A stretch of DNA of 64,000 nucleotides from Hyphomicrobium sp. (lineage in GTDB: Bacteria; Pseudomonadota; Alphaproteobacteria; Rhizobiales; Hyphomicrobiaceae): assembly GCA_016793445.1 (NCBI GenBank), contig JAEUME010000009.1:62001-126000 (forward strand), given 5' to 3'. The stretch's first letter is position 1; each line of letters opens with the position of its first letter. The position numbers and the translations under genes were made by a program. The notes below the pieces were generated by a model, which saw only the letters and a list, made by a program, of their open reading frames with translations, did no database searches and was not told the origin of the DNA. Positions 1-10,131 of this stretch are shown here, piece by piece.

Positions 1-392
1 ATCATCTCACCAGGCGGCACGAAATCGGCATCGTTGTCCTTTATGCTGGACAGGCGGTGGACCTCTCCAACGGAGCGCACCGTCTTCTCGCCCAACTTGC
101 GCACGCGCTCGGCCAGAGGGTCGAGGGTGGCGAAGATCTGCGTGGCGTGCTCATCGAGCAGAAGATGGTAGTCGCGGAAGTTGGGCCCGCTCATGTGCCA
201 GTGGAAATTCTTGGTCTTGAGGTAGAGTGCGAACGCGTCGGAAACCAGACCATTCAAAGCCTCGGCAACCTGCTTGACTTCGCGCTTGTCGAGATCGGTC
301 GGGGTGGAGAGATCGGCGACGCCCTTATGATCGCCATTGCCCTTAGAGGGCTTGCGCGGCGCGCGCGCTTCCTGCTCTTGAGCTTTGTCCAT
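1..392 (-). CDS. dps: Dps/ferritin-like DNA protection protein (partial, C-terminus outside window)
   Basis: The minus-strand reading frame from the ATG at 392 runs off the left edge and gives about 130 residues. After a charged N-terminal tail of about 35 residues it shows the Dps helix with LKTKNFHWHMSGPNF followed by DYHLLLDEHATQIF. This supplies the His, Asp and Glu residues that form the inter-subunit ferroxidase site in the family. Dps stores iron as ferric mineral and shields DNA from hydrogen peroxide in the cytoplasm. An AGGAG motif lies seven bases before the start. The last 30-50 residues are not visible. It is transcribed divergently from the dcw cluster. Confidence 0.9.
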   Translation of the reverse strand, partial: MDKAQEQEARAPRKPSKGNGDHKGVADLSTPTDLDKREVKQVAEALNGLVSDAFALYLKTKNFHWHMSGPNFRDYHLLLDEHATQIFATLDPLAERVRKLGEKTVRSVGEVHRLSSIKDNDADFVPPGEM

Positions 393-908
393 TTCGGACT
401 CCTAAAAAGTGTAGAGGGTGACATCACCGCCGCGCATCGGCACGGCGTGCGCCTACAAAACGCAAACCCAAAACATCCGGTTCCCCCCAGGTCGGCGCCG
501 CATATGGCGTTCAAGCAGGTACTCGTGGCCGCGCCTGTTTCGCGTCTGTTTCTACTCCGAACGAGACCAACTATTCCGAGGGTTGCGTGCAGGGCTCAGT
601 CCCGGCTTTTCCCAGGCAAATATATTAACATTCCATTGACGCCCATAATATTCCATGCCATCCCATAAATACCCGACCGCACCGGGTAGGGATCGTGGCT
701 GGGCGCCGTTCCGGAAAGAGGGCCCGGAACTGAGCGACCGCCACGCCCACCGGGTGAGGATCTAAGGGCAAACATTGGGTCCGCCACTGCTCCGGCTTTG
801 CGGCAAACGCAGCGGAAAACCCATGGCGTAATGAGCACAAGTGACGTTCCGGTCCGGTGGTTTTGGCGGGCCAAGTTGAGAGTGGAGGGTGCAGCAGCTC
901 AAACAGGG
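393..908. other. Divergent intergenic region between dps and mraZ
   Basis: This 516-base gap between the divergent dps and mraZ genes contains the 10-bp-spaced MraZ-box-like array at 631-675. Beyond that array and a possible TTGACG hexamer at 636-641 inside it, I see no convincing gene. The open frames crossing it are in unlikely frames. The mraZ leader would be long (about 230 bases) if transcription starts near the array. Confidence 0.5.
631..675 (-). promoter_or_regulatory. Putative MraZ-box operator array (10-bp direct repeats)
   Basis: CCAT cores occur at 633-636, 643-646, 653-656 and 663-666, with a degenerate CCG at 673-675, in exact 10-bp register. Read on the minus strand these are ATGG(G/A) units spaced five bases apart. 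That matches the known architecture of MraZ operators, which are TGGGN-like direct repeats with five-base spacers. A TTGACG hexamer (636-641) lies inside the array, so binding could block a promoter. The site is 234 bases before mraZ. Autoregulation of the dcw operon by MraZ is known in other bacteria; here it is inferred from the repeat pattern. Confidence 0.6.
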
Positions 909-1403
909 ATGGACCGCTTTGTCTCGACATACACCAACAAAATCGACGCCAAGGGACGGGTTTCCATTCCAGCGCCATTCCGCGCCGTGCTCGAGCGCGA
1001 TGGCTACGCCGGCGGCATCTACTGCTACCCCTCGCTCGACGCTCCTGCGCTCGATGCAGGCGGCGAGAGACTTGCGAAAAAAATCGATGGGCTTCTCTCG
1101 GGTTTGCCGGACTATTCGGACGAGCGAGACGAGCTCTCTGTCGCGCTCTACGGCGACGTCCAGGTTCTCAGCATCGATGGGGACGGCCGCATCGTCCTTC
1201 CTGAAGCGCTTCGCCGCCACGCCGGTCTCGACGGTCAAGTCACTTTTGTCGGCCTTGGCGACAAGTTTCAAATGTGGGAGCCGGCTGCGTTCGACAAGCG
1301 CCGCGCGCTCGCCCGCAGCAAAGTGCAATCCACTCGCAGGCTTTTCGGCGCGGGGAGCCGTCACGCGCTCGGCGATGACGGTGACGAGGGAGCACGGGAA
1401 TGA
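909..1403 (+). CDS. mraZ: MraZ transcriptional regulator of the dcw cluster
   Basis: This 164-residue protein has the double SpoVT/AbrB-like fold of MraZ. The first half begins [18 protein letters not shown] and the second contains [16 protein letters not shown], the two DXXGR repeats that define the family. I chose the ATG at 909 because family alignments begin there; an upstream in-frame extension from 798 has no matching sequence. MraZ binds repeats upstream of its own operon and represses it. The stop overlaps the rsmH start by four bases (ATGA), so the pair is translationally coupled. Confidence 0.95.
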   Translation: MDRFVSTYTNKIDAKGRVSIPAPFRAVLERDGYAGGIYCYPSLDAPALDAGGERLAKKIDGLLSGLPDYSDERDELSVALYGDVQVLSIDGDGRIVLPEALRRHAGLDGQVTFVGLGDKFQMWEPAAFDKRRALARSKVQSTRRLFGAGSRHALGDDGDEGARE

Positions 1404-2458
1404 CGCGGCCCAAGTCGTCCGGGGACGCGTCGGACGCCACTGAGAGGGACAGTCGGCGCCATATTCCCGTGCTGCTCTCGGAAGTGCTCGAGAGCCTTGC
1501 TCCCAAGAACGGCGACCTCATCATCGACGGCACGTTCGGGGCCGGGGGCTACACGTCTGCAATTCTTGACGCTGCAAATTGCCGTGTGCTCGCGCTCGAT
1601 CGCGATCCGCGCGCGGTGCTCGAGGGCGGGGCCATCGTCGCGCGTTACCAAGGCCGTCTGACGCTTGTCGAAGCCCCCTTCAGTGAATTGGCGCAGGTTG
1701 CGGCCGAGACGTTGACCTCGGAGGGACATGAAGCACGGGGAGGATTGGCCGACGCTGTCGTTCTCGACATCGGCGTATCCTCCATGCAGCTCGACGAGGC
1801 AGAGCGCGGTTTCTCGTTTCAGCTGGACGGGCCTCTCGACATGCGCATGAGCCAAAAAGGCGAAAGCGCCGCCGATTTCCTCAATACCGCCGGTGAGGAG
1901 GATATCGCCAACGTCATCTATGTCTACGGCGAGGAGCGTCGCTCGCGGGCCATCGCGCGCGCTATTCTCAAACAACGGGCGGTAAAGCCCTTCGGCCGCA
2001 CACGGGAATTAGCGGACGTGGTGCTGCGCGTCTTTCACGGCCGCAAGGTGGACGGCAGGCATCCCGCGACCCGTACGTTTCAGGCCCTGCGGATCCATGT
2101 GAACGATGAACTGGGTGAGCTCGCGCGCGCATTGTCTGGCGCCGAGGAGATCCTGAAGCCGGATGGCCGGCTGGTGGTCGTCACCTTCCATTCCCTGGAG
2201 GACCGCATCGTTAAGAAATTTTTTGCGGCCCGCACGGGCAAGGAAACGGGCGTTTCCCGCCATTTACCTGCGCAATCGATAAAATCCCGGCCTGCAAGTT
2301 TCCGCTTTCTTAACTCTCGAGCGTTAACACCTTCTAAAGGTGAATTGGATCTGAACCCGCGTGCCCGCTCGGCACGGCTGAGGTGGGCGATCCGGACCGG
2401 CGAGCCCGCCCACCCGCTCGATCTCGCCGCGCTCGAAGTCCCCTCGCCGCCTGATTGA
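1400..2458 (+). CDS. rsmH: 16S rRNA (cytosine-1402-N4)-methyltransferase RsmH
   Basis: The product of 352 residues methylates N4 of C1402 in the decoding centre of 16S rRNA using SAM. The SAM-binding loop [15 protein letters not shown] lies near residue 38. The family segments [33 protein letters not shown] and [14 protein letters not shown] all follow in order. It overlaps mraZ by ATGA and keeps its usual place as second gene of the dcw cluster. The length is slightly above the usual 310-320 because of an N-terminal tail of about 20 polar residues. Confidence 0.97.
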   Translation: MTRPKSSGDASDATERDSRRHIPVLLSEVLESLAPKNGDLIIDGTFGAGGYTSAILDAANCRVLALDRDPRAVLEGGAIVARYQGRLTLVEAPFSELAQVAAETLTSEGHEARGGLADAVVLDIGVSSMQLDEAERGFSFQLDGPLDMRMSQKGESAADFLNTAGEEDIANVIYVYGEERRSRAIARAILKQRAVKPFGRTRELADVVLRVFHGRKVDGRHPATRTFQALRIHVNDELGELARALSGAEEILKPDGRLVVVTFHSLEDRIVKKFFAARTGKETGVSRHLPAQSIKSRPASFRFLNSRALTPSKGELDLNPRARSARLRWAIRTGEPAHPLDLAALEVPSPPD

Positions 2459-2488
2459 AGCGCGCCCGGTTCCGCCAGGGGTCGTGAC

Positions 2489-2782
2489 ATGCGCGTGTTG
2501 AACTTCGCAGCCTTTTTCCTCGCTCTGTCCAGCGCCTTCCTGCTCTACAGCTTGAGCTATGATACGCGCCGGCTGGAGGCGCGTGTGCTGGAGAAGGAAC
2601 AGCTTGCGCGGCGCGCGCGCAGCGACATCGCGGTGCTCAAGGCCGAGAAGGGTCATTTGAGCCGGCCGGACCGGATCGATCCCTATGCGCGCGCACTTGG
2701 ACTAGGACCGCCCCGTCCAGATCAAATGTCGTCGTCAGCGCGTCTTGCCATCACCCAACCGGTTGAGGAGGACCATCGCTGA
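2489..2782 (+). CDS. ftsL: Cell division protein FtsL
   Basis: A 97-residue bitopic protein with one membrane helix at about residues 4-22, followed by a short heptad-like coiled coil (about 25-58, rich in Leu, Glu and Arg). This is the layout of FtsL, which pairs with FtsB and FtsQ in the divisome. Sequence conservation in FtsL is low, so the call rests on length, topology and position between rsmH and ftsI. The product ends just two bases before the likely ftsI start. Confidence 0.88.
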   Translation: MRVLNFAAFFLALSSAFLLYSLSYDTRRLEARVLEKEQLARRARSDIAVLKAEKGHLSRPDRIDPYARALGLGPPRPDQMSSSARLAITQPVEEDHR

Positions 2783-2783
2783 G

Positions 2784-4463
2784 ATGCGCCGGCGCGTCAT
2801 CATCACACCCAATAGTGCGCCGCGCCTGCCGTCGAACGGGCGTCCCGGCCGGTCGCGGATCGCCAACGGCCTGCTTGCTCTTGGCGTGATGCTGGCGTTT
2901 AGCGCTGTCGGGGTCCAACTTGTGCTGTTGGGAGCGCGCGCCAACGCCGTGCGCGCGACGCTTGCCGTCACGGAAGCTGCGCCTGTGAACTTTGCGCGAC
3001 CCGACATCATCGACCGCAACGGCCGGCTCCTGGCGACAGACGTCGAAGTGCCATCCTTGTTCGCGGACCCCGCGCTGGTGCTCGATCGGGACGAGCTTGT
3101 CGAGAAACTGTCGACGGTACTGCCGGACATCGACCCGCGTCAGCTGCGCGGCGAACTCTCTGACCGCTCCCGACGCTTCGTGTGGATCCGGCGGGGTCTG
3201 TCACCGAAAATCGCGCAGAAGATCCACGATCTCGGCTTGCCAAGTCTCGCCTTCCGTAAGGAGTTGCGGCGTGCCTATCCGGGCGGAGAGCTGGCCGGTC
3301 ACGTGCTCGGCGGCGTCAGCATCGATAACAAAGGCGTTGCAGGAATCGAGAAGTGGATCGACGACAACGTCGGCGTCGAGGGTGTGCATACGGCTGAATT
3401 TTCCGATCATGCGCCGGTCCGCCTATCTCTTGATATCGGTGTGCAGCACTCGCTGGAGGACGAACTCGACATCGCCACGCGCCGCTACAAGACGCACGCC
3501 GCCGCGGGACTGGTCATGGATATTAGAACCGGCGAGATCATCGCGAGTGCTTCCCTCCCGCGCGTCGACCCGCTGTTCCCGCAGACGGCATACGATCCCG
3601 GCCACATAGACCGATTGCTCACAGGAACTTACGAGCTGGGTTCGGTATTCAAGACGCTGACGATCGCCATGGCGCTCGACGAGGGGCTGGCTACGAGTGC
3701 GACGGTGCTCGACGTGCGCCAACCCCTGACGGCGGGCGGGTTCACCATCACCGATCTTCACCCCGCCGGGCGGCCCTTGTCCGTCGAGGAGGTATTCACA
3801 CGCTCCTCCAACGTCGGCGCCGCCATGCTCGCCGTGCAGGCCGGTACGGATCGCTTCATGAGCTTCATGAAGCGCATCGGCGTGACCGGGCTGATGAAGA
3901 CAGAAGTGGGGCCCGTGAGCGCACCGCTGATCCCCAAGCGCGTCGATCAGATCGAACTGATGACCATGAGCTATGGTCACGGCATCGCGGTGGCGCCGCT
4001 GCAGTTCGCGGCCGCGACCGCCAGCATCCTGAACGGCGGCAAGCGGGTGCAGCCGCGCTATGTGCGTTTTACCGACACGCCCGCCAAGCCCGAGGCCGTG
4101 ACGTCGGAGCTGACCAGCCGCGAGATTGCCCGGCTGTTTCGCCTCAATGTTCTGGATCCTTCAGGGACCGGTGAACGCGCCGAAGTTCCCGGCTACCGGG
4201 TTGGTGGAAAAACAGGCACCGCGGAACGCGCCGACAACGGACGATATAAGGAGAAGGCTGTTATTTCGTCGTTTATCGGGGCATTCCCCATGGATCAGCC
4301 GCAGTATTTGACGTTCGTCGTGCTGTTTGAGCCCGAGGCCAACGAGGAAAGTGGCGGCCATCGCACGGCGTCGAGCAATGCCGCTCCCACGACAGCCAGG
4401 ATCATCGCGCGCATCGCTCCGCAACTTGGCGTCGCACCTCTCGCCGTTTCTACGACGCAATAA
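2784..4463 (+). CDS. ftsI: Septal peptidoglycan transpeptidase FtsI (PBP3)
   Basis: The 559-residue class B penicillin-binding protein has a membrane anchor at about residues 30-52, the PBP dimerisation domain, then the transpeptidase domain. The catalytic motifs are visible: SVFK in ELGSVFKTLT, SSN in FTRSSNVGAAM and KTGT in VGGKTGTAERA. It cross-links septal peptidoglycan in the periplasm as the partner of FtsW. I chose the ATG at 2784, with GAGGAGG about 13 bases upstream inside ftsL, rather than an upstream start at 2745 that would overlap ftsL by 38 bases. Confidence 0.95.
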   Translation: MRRRVIITPNSAPRLPSNGRPGRSRIANGLLALGVMLAFSAVGVQLVLLGARANAVRATLAVTEAAPVNFARPDIIDRNGRLLATDVEVPSLFADPALVLDRDELVEKLSTVLPDIDPRQLRGELSDRSRRFVWIRRGLSPKIAQKIHDLGLPSLAFRKELRRAYPGGELAGHVLGGVSIDNKGVAGIEKWIDDNVGVEGVHTAEFSDHAPVRLSLDIGVQHSLEDELDIATRRYKTHAAAGLVMDIRTGEIIASASLPRVDPLFPQTAYDPGHIDRLLTGTYELGSVFKTLTIAMALDEGLATSATVLDVRQPLTAGGFTITDLHPAGRPLSVEEVFTRSSNVGAAMLAVQAGTDRFMSFMKRIGVTGLMKTEVGPVSAPLIPKRVDQIELMTMSYGHGIAVAPLQFAAATASILNGGKRVQPRYVRFTDTPAKPEAVTSELTSREIARLFRLNVLDPSGTGERAEVPGYRVGGKTGTAERADNGRYKEKAVISSFIGAFPMDQPQYLTFVVLFEPEANEESGGHRTASSNAAPTTARIIARIAPQLGVAPLAVSTTQ

Positions 4464-4558
4464 CCGGGGTCGTTTGACGGCTTGAAGAACGCCAACTAAT
4501 AAGCTGCCAACAGCCACGCGGTTACGCGCGTGACCGTCGACAGGGGCTTGGAGACTTC

Positions 4559-6022
4559 ATGCGCTTGCAAGACGCCGTGCCGGCCGCAGTTGCCGTTCCG
4601 CAGGATGCGCGGGAGCTGGAGATTCGCGGCATTACCGCCTCCAGCATCAATGCCGGTCCCGGCATCATCTTCGCTGCCCTGCCCGGCGCGAAAACCGATG
4701 GAGCGCTTTTCATTCCGGATGCGGTTGCGCGCGGTGCGGCCGCCATTCTTCTGGGTGCCGACAAGCAGGTCGCAGATGTTGGTGGAACAGTTCTGTTGCG
4801 CGTCGCCAATCCGCGCCGCGTGCTGGCGCAGATTGCGGCGCGCCTGCATCCCGGACAGCCTTCCACGGCTGTCGCCGTTACGGGCACGAGCGGAAAGACG
4901 TCGGTTGCTGATTTCACGCGCCAGATTTTCGCCGCGCTCGGCCGCCAGGCGGCGTCCCTCGGGACGATCGGTCTCATCAAGCCCCATGAAGCCATCTACG
5001 GATCATTGACGACGCCCGATCCCGTGACGCTGCACGCGACGCTCGATGCGCTTGCGCATGAGGGCATCACGCATCTCGCGTTCGAAGCCTCCTCCCATGG
5101 TCTCGATCAGCATCGCCTCGACGGCGTGACGCTGACCGCTGCCGCTTTCACCAATCTCGGCCGCGATCACATGGACTATCATCCAAGCGTCGAGGACTAC
5201 CTTGCAGCCAAGCTGAGACTCTTCAATGAGCTTCTGGAGCCGGGGCAAGCGGCCGTCGTCAATGCAGACGGGGCATTCGCCGATCGCGTCCTTGCGGCAG
5301 CCAAGGCGCGCGGGCTGCGTATTATCACCACGGGCGCGAAAGGTGAGACGTTACGCCGTGTGTCGCTCAAGAATGATGGCTTCGCGCAGGCGATGGAGGT
5401 CGAGGCCTTTGGCACGACCTATAACGTACGCCTACCGCTTGTCGGCGCTTACCAGGCGGAAAACGCTTTGACCGCTGCAGGGCTTGCCATTGCTGCCGGT
5501 GAGGATCCGAGCGCTGTGCTTGCGAGCCTTGAGCATCTGCGCGGTGTGCCGGGGCGTCTTGAGATCGTGGGCGAAGCCAAAGGCGGGTTGGCCATCGTCG
5601 ATTATGCGCACAAGCCCGAGGCGCTCGCGGCTGCGCTCGATGCGTGCCGGCCGTTCGCAACCGGCAAGCTCATTTCGGTGTTCGGCTGTGGCGGCGACCG
5701 CGACAAGGGCAAACGCCCGATCATGGGGCAGATTTCAGTTGAGAAGGCCGATGTGTCGATTGTGACCGACGACAATCCGCGCAGCGAGGTTCCTGGCGCC
5801 ATCCGTGCGGATATTCTGGCCGGCGCAAAAGGCGCGATCGAAATCGGCGACCGCGCCGAGGCCATCACGGCCGCTGTCAGGATGATGGGCAAGGGTGACG
5901 TCGTGCTGGTTGCCGGCAAGGGTCATGAAACCGGCCAGATCATTGGCACAAAGGTCGTTCCGTTTTCAGATCACGAGGCGCTGCGCGCCGCGCTCGACGA
6001 GGTTCGCGCCGATGGCGGCTGA
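4559..6022 (+). CDS. murE: UDP-MurNAc-L-Ala-D-Glu--meso-diaminopimelate ligase
   Basis: The 487-residue cytoplasmic ligase adds the third residue of the peptidoglycan stem peptide. The ATP loop VTGTSGKTSV is at about residue 104. The DNPR motif (DDNPRSEVP), which selects meso-diaminopimelate over lysine, is present, and the Gram-negative wall type fits. GGAG lies a few bases before the start. A 95-base gap separates it from ftsI, and its end overlaps murF by eleven bases. Confidence 0.97.
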   Translation: MRLQDAVPAAVAVPQDARELEIRGITASSINAGPGIIFAALPGAKTDGALFIPDAVARGAAAILLGADKQVADVGGTVLLRVANPRRVLAQIAARLHPGQPSTAVAVTGTSGKTSVADFTRQIFAALGRQAASLGTIGLIKPHEAIYGSLTTPDPVTLHATLDALAHEGITHLAFEASSHGLDQHRLDGVTLTAAAFTNLGRDHMDYHPSVEDYLAAKLRLFNELLEPGQAAVVNADGAFADRVLAAAKARGLRIITTGAKGETLRRVSLKNDGFAQAMEVEAFGTTYNVRLPLVGAYQAENALTAAGLAIAAGEDPSAVLASLEHLRGVPGRLEIVGEAKGGLAIVDYAHKPEALAAALDACRPFATGKLISVFGCGGDRDKGKRPIMGQISVEKADVSIVTDDNPRSEVPGAIRADILAGAKGAIEIGDRAEAITAAVRMMGKGDVVLVAGKGHETGQIIGTKVVPFSDHEALRAALDEVRADGG

Positions 6023-7487
6023 GAAGAACGAGAATCCACTTTGGACTTTTGACGAGCTGATGGAGGCCATTCCCTTCGCCATGGCAGAAGGCCACGCGAG
6101 CCTTCCGATCACCGGCTTTTCCATCGACACGCGCTCGCTCAAACCCGGCGAGGTCTTCGTCGCGCTGAAGGATCAGCGCGACGGGCATGACTTTGTCACG
6201 GCGGCATTCAAGGCCGGTGCCGTCGCAGCCATCGTCGAGGCGGGCTATGAACGCAAGGACGGGGATGGTGCGCTGATCCGGTGTGACATGAGCGATTACC
6301 GCGCGATCAACGCGCAACTCGACCGCGAGACCGCCAGCGATACGCTCGTCGCCTTGCAGTGGATCGGCGACACCGCGCGTCAAAGGCTGCAACCGTCGGC
6401 CCGCGTTATCGCGGTGACGGGCAGTGCGGGTAAGACCGGCACCAAGGAGATGCTGCGCGCGTGCCTGGCCCGGTTTGGCAAGGTCCACGCATCGGAGAAG
6501 TCGTTCAACAATCATTGGGGCGTGCCGCTGACGCTCGCCAATATGCCGCGCGATGCCGATTTCGCCGTGCTCGAGATTGGCATGAACCACGCGGGCGAGA
6601 TCGCGGCGCTCGTGCCGTGGGTTTGCCCGCACGCAGCCATCGTGACCACGGTGGAGGCCGTACATCTGGAGCACTTCGACAACGTCGAGGCCATCGCCCA
6701 CGCCAAAGCCGAAATCTTCTCTGGTCTGGTGCCCGGCGGGGCGGCGATCATCAAACGCGATAGCCCCCACTTCGACCTGTTGCGCGTACGCGCCCAGGCG
6801 GAAGCGGCCCGCGTCATCAGCTTCGGGCTCGACGAGCGGGCGGATGTGCGTGCGGATGCGCTGGATGTCGGCGAGGAGGGCAGTATGGTCACGGCGCTGG
6901 CAAACGGCCGGCGTATCGACTATCGGCTGGCCATGCCCGGACGGCATATCATCGAGAACTCGCTTGCCGTCATTGCCGCACTCCAGGCGGTTGATATTGA
7001 CGCGGCCGAGGCGGCCAGGGCCCTTGCCACGCTGCCCCCGCCGCCGGGCCGCGGTGCCCGCTCGGTACTCAAGGCGGCCGGTGGCGATATTTTGCTCATT
7101 GATGAGAGTTACAACGCAAATCCAGCTTCCATGCGCGCGGCTCTGGCCACGCTCGCAGGTGTGCCGCGAGAGAAATTTGCAAGAAGAATTGCGGTGTTAG
7201 GCGATATGTTGGAACTTGGGGCCGCCGCCGGGGAATTGCACCGGAACCTCATTCATGCCGTTATTGGGGCTTCTGTCGACCAGCTCTTTGTCTGTGGGCC
7301 ACACATGAAGGGCCTTTATGATGCCGCGCCTGCCGCTATCAAGGGAGGCTACGCGGAGACGGCTGAGGGACTGACGGATCTCGTCGCGGGTGCCTTGCGG
7401 GCGGGTGACGCTGTGATGGTCAAAGCCTCGAACGGCACGCGGTTGGGGCCGCTTACGGCGGCTCTTCGCACGCGATTTGCCGTCTAA
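6012..7487 (+). CDS. murF: UDP-MurNAc-tripeptide--D-Ala-D-Ala ligase
   Basis: MurF completes the cytoplasmic UDP-MurNAc-pentapeptide by adding D-Ala-D-Ala. The 491-residue product carries the ATP loop VTGSAGKTGTKE near residue 139, the Mur ligase central domain (SFNNHWGVPLTL, EIGMNHAGEI) and the C-terminal domain with DESYNANPASM. The start at 6012 overlaps the murE end by eleven bases. A longer open frame upstream has no family resemblance. Confidence 0.96.
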   Translation: MAAEKNENPLWTFDELMEAIPFAMAEGHASLPITGFSIDTRSLKPGEVFVALKDQRDGHDFVTAAFKAGAVAAIVEAGYERKDGDGALIRCDMSDYRAINAQLDRETASDTLVALQWIGDTARQRLQPSARVIAVTGSAGKTGTKEMLRACLARFGKVHASEKSFNNHWGVPLTLANMPRDADFAVLEIGMNHAGEIAALVPWVCPHAAIVTTVEAVHLEHFDNVEAIAHAKAEIFSGLVPGGAAIIKRDSPHFDLLRVRAQAEAARVISFGLDERADVRADALDVGEEGSMVTALANGRRIDYRLAMPGRHIIENSLAVIAALQAVDIDAAEAARALATLPPPPGRGARSVLKAAGGDILLIDESYNANPASMRAALATLAGVPREKFARRIAVLGDMLELGAAAGELHRNLIHAVIGASVDQLFVCGPHMKGLYDAAPAAIKGGYAETAEGLTDLVAGALRAGDAVMVKASNGTRLGPLTAALRTRFAV

Positions 7488-7538
7488 GGCGCGTGAGGGC
7501 GGTTCCGGCCGCCGGCATATTTGGGGAATTGGAGCCGC

Positions 7539-8669
7539 ATGCTCTACGAACTCGTCAATCTCAGCGATCAGATCAACGCCCTCAATATCTTCAAGTACAT
7601 CACGTTCCGCACCGGCATGGCGATCCCGACAGCGTTCCTGTTCGTGATGATGTTTGGTCCGGCGATCATCGATCTTTTGCGCATCAAGCAGGGCAAGGGC
7701 CAACCTATCCGCGAGGATGGGCCGCAGTCGCACTACGTCAAACGCGGCACGCCCACCATGGGCGGCCTGATGATCCTGGCCGGTGTGACCGTCTCGACGT
7801 TGCTGTGGGCGCAGCTCGCCAATCCCTATGTGTGGATCGTGCTGTTCGTGACGCTGAGCTTCGGCGCCATCGGCTTTTACGATGACTTCCTCAAGGTGAC
7901 GAAGCGCTCGTCAAGCGGGTTTGCGGGCCGCACGCGGCTGGCCCTGGAGATTTCCGTCGCGGCGTTTGCGACCTTGCTGCTCATGCGCGTCAGCTCGCCC
8001 GGTCCCTGGAACCCCTTCGAGATGGCGTTCTGGGACACGCTGAGCACGGGACTGTCGAGCTCGCTGTCGGTGCCTTTTTTCAAGAGCGTGTTGATCCCGT
8101 TCGGGCTGTTCTTCATCTTCGTTGGCGCGCTCATCATCGCGGGCGCCGGCAACGCGGTGAACCTTACGGACGGCTTGGACGGTCTCGCTATCGTGCCCGT
8201 GATGATTGCGGCGGCAACCTTTGGGCTCATCTCCTACGTCGTCGGCAACGTCAATTTCGCCGACTACCTCAAGCTGCACTATGTTGCCGGCACCGGCGAG
8301 CTTTCGGTGCTGTGCGGGGCGTTGATCGGCGCGGGGCTCGGCTTTCTATGGTTCAATGCGCCCCCGGCCATGATATTCATGGGTGACACGGGCTCGCTGG
8401 CGCTGGGCGGATGCCTGGGTGCCATTGCCGTTGCAACAAAGCACGAGATCGTGCTGGCCATCGTCGGCGGGCTGTTCGTGCTGGAGACGCTCTCGGTCAT
8501 TATACAAGTCGTGTCGTACAAGTGGACGGGCAAGCGCGTATTCCGCATGGCCCCGCTCCATCACCACTACGAGCAGAAGGGCTGGAAGGAATCCACCGTC
8601 GTCATCCGCTTCTGGATCATCGCGGTGCTGCTCGCTCTGGCGGGGCTCGCCACTCTCAAGCTGCGCTAG
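7539..8669 (+). CDS. mraY: Phospho-N-acetylmuramoyl-pentapeptide-transferase MraY
   Basis: The 376-residue polytopic membrane enzyme transfers phospho-MurNAc-pentapeptide to undecaprenyl phosphate, giving lipid I. The Mg-binding signatures are present: [16 protein letters not shown] and [11 protein letters not shown]. The HHHYEQKGW motif near the C-terminus and about ten hydrophobic helices also match. GGAG ends six bases before the ATG at 7539; an upstream TTG at 7521 is the less likely start. Confidence 0.97.
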   Translation: MLYELVNLSDQINALNIFKYITFRTGMAIPTAFLFVMMFGPAIIDLLRIKQGKGQPIREDGPQSHYVKRGTPTMGGLMILAGVTVSTLLWAQLANPYVWIVLFVTLSFGAIGFYDDFLKVTKRSSSGFAGRTRLALEISVAAFATLLLMRVSSPGPWNPFEMAFWDTLSTGLSSSLSVPFFKSVLIPFGLFFIFVGALIIAGAGNAVNLTDGLDGLAIVPVMIAAATFGLISYVVGNVNFADYLKLHYVAGTGELSVLCGALIGAGLGFLWFNAPPAMIFMGDTGSLALGGCLGAIAVATKHEIVLAIVGGLFVLETLSVIIQVVSYKWTGKRVFRMAPLHHHYEQKGWKESTVVIRFWIIAVLLALAGLATLKLR

Positions 8670-8712
8670 GTCTTTCTGTGATCGAGCGCGAACTAGGCTA
8701 GATTCTGCGGTA

Positions 8713-10131
8713 ATGATTCGCGCCACGACCTTTGCCGGAAAATCTGTCGCCGTGTTCGGGCTCGCAGCCTCGGGCAACGCGACGGTGCACGCGCTGCTGG
8801 ACGGGGGTGCGCACGTTGCGGCCTGGGACGACAGTGAAGCCGGGCGTGCAGCCGCGGCAAAAGCCGGTATCCCGCTCGTCGATCTTGCCAGCGCCGACTG
8901 GTCGCGATTTTCAAGCCTGGTCCTGGCGCCTGGCGTGCCATTGACCCATCCCGAGCCCCATTGGACCGTCAGGAAGGCCAAGGCCGCGGGGCTCGAGATC
9001 ATCGGCGACATCGAAATCTTCAGCCGCGAGCGCGCCGCCCAATGCCCCGATGCGCCGTTCATCGCCATCACCGGCACCAACGGCAAGTCGACGACGACGG
9101 CGCTCGTTGCCCACATCCTGCGTCACGCGGGTTTTCACGTTCAAATGGGAGGTAACATCGGCCGCGCGGTTCTCACGCTGGAGCCGCCGGCGCGCGAGAC
9201 GTTCCATGTCGTGGAGATGAGTTCGTTTCAGATCGATCTCACGCCCTCACTGCGACCTTCCATCGGCGTTCTGCTCAACGTTACGCCCGACCACATCGAC
9301 CGGCACGGCACCATGGAGAACTACGCGGCCATCAAGGAGCGGCTGGTTCGGGGCTCAATCGTGGCTTGCGTCGGCATTGACGACGACTACAGTCGCGCCA
9401 TTCTGAAGCGGCGTATTGCGCAAGGCGCCGCTTGCGCGTTCTCGGTGGAACGCAAGCTTGCGCCCGGATACAGCCTGGATGGCGATACGCTGGTTTGCGC
9501 CAATCGCGATGGACTTGCGGTGAAACTTGCAAGCCTGCGGGGGATTGGCGCGCTACGCGGCGCGCACAATGCGCAGAACGCCTTGGCCGCCGTCGCGGCC
9601 GTCCGCGAATGCCTCAACCTCTATGGCCGTTCCAGCGAGATTGACTGGCAAGGCGCGGTCGCGTCGTTCCCCGGCCTTGCACACCGCTGCGAGGAGATCG
9701 GCAGGCGCGGAAAGGTTCTCTTCATCAACGACAGCAAGGCGACGAACGCGGAGTCGACCGAGAAGGCGCTGGCGTCGTTCCCGCGCGACGTTCATTGGAT
9801 TCTGGGCGGCAAGCCCAAGGACGGCGGCATCGCCGCCCTCGCGCCCTATTTCAAGGGCATTGCGCGCGCCTATCTCATCGGCGAGGCGAGTGACGCCTTT
9901 GCCCAAACGCTGACCCTTGGGCATGTGCCCTTCGTGCGTTCGGGCACGCTCGAAAAGGCGCTCGCCCAGGCTGCGCAGGACGCAAGCGAAAGCACGGCAT
10001 CCGAGCCCGTCGTTCTGCTCTCGCCAGCATGTGCGTCCTACGATCAGTTCAAGAATTTCGAGGTGCGCGGCGACGCCTTCCGCGCGCTTGTCGCGGCGCT
10101 GCCCGGCATTGCGCTCAAGGATGTATCATGA
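8713..10131 (+). CDS. murD: UDP-MurNAc-L-alanine--D-glutamate ligase
   Basis: MurD adds D-glutamate as the second stem-peptide residue. The 472-residue product starts with a Rossmann-like domain ([19 protein letters not shown]) and has the ATP loop [14 protein letters not shown] near residue 119. The C-terminal domain contains [17 protein letters not shown] and the Gly-rich [10 protein letters not shown]. The start at 8713 is supported by alignment with the family N-terminus. The stop overlaps ftsW by ATGA. Confidence 0.96.
   Translation: MIRATTFAGKSVAVFGLAASGNATVHALLDGGAHVAAWDDSEAGRAAAAKAGIPLVDLASADWSRFSSLVLAPGVPLTHPEPHWTVRKAKAAGLEIIGDIEIFSRERAAQCPDAPFIAITGTNGKSTTTALVAHILRHAGFHVQMGGNIGRAVLTLEPPARETFHVVEMSSFQIDLTPSLRPSIGVLLNVTPDHIDRHGTMENYAAIKERLVRGSIVACVGIDDDYSRAILKRRIAQGAACAFSVERKLAPGYSLDGDTLVCANRDGLAVKLASLRGIGALRGAHNAQNALAAVAAVRECLNLYGRSSEIDWQGAVASFPGLAHRCEEIGRRGKVLFINDSKATNAESTEKALASFPRDVHWILGGKPKDGGIAALAPYFKGIARAYLIGEASDAFAQTLTLGHVPFVRSGTLEKALAQAAQDASESTASEPVVLLSPACASYDQFKNFEVRGDAFRALVAALPGIALKDVS

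Noticed and set aside
57..668. Plus-strand open frame of 203 codons at the left end
   Set aside because: It is antisense to the clear Dps frame up to 392, and its remaining part lies in a non-coding region with the operator array; its sequence resembles no family.
798..908. N-terminal extension of mraZ from an ATG at 798
   Set aside because: MraZ proteins begin at the [14 protein letters not shown] strand; the extra 37 residues have no counterpart and the 909 start fits the family length.
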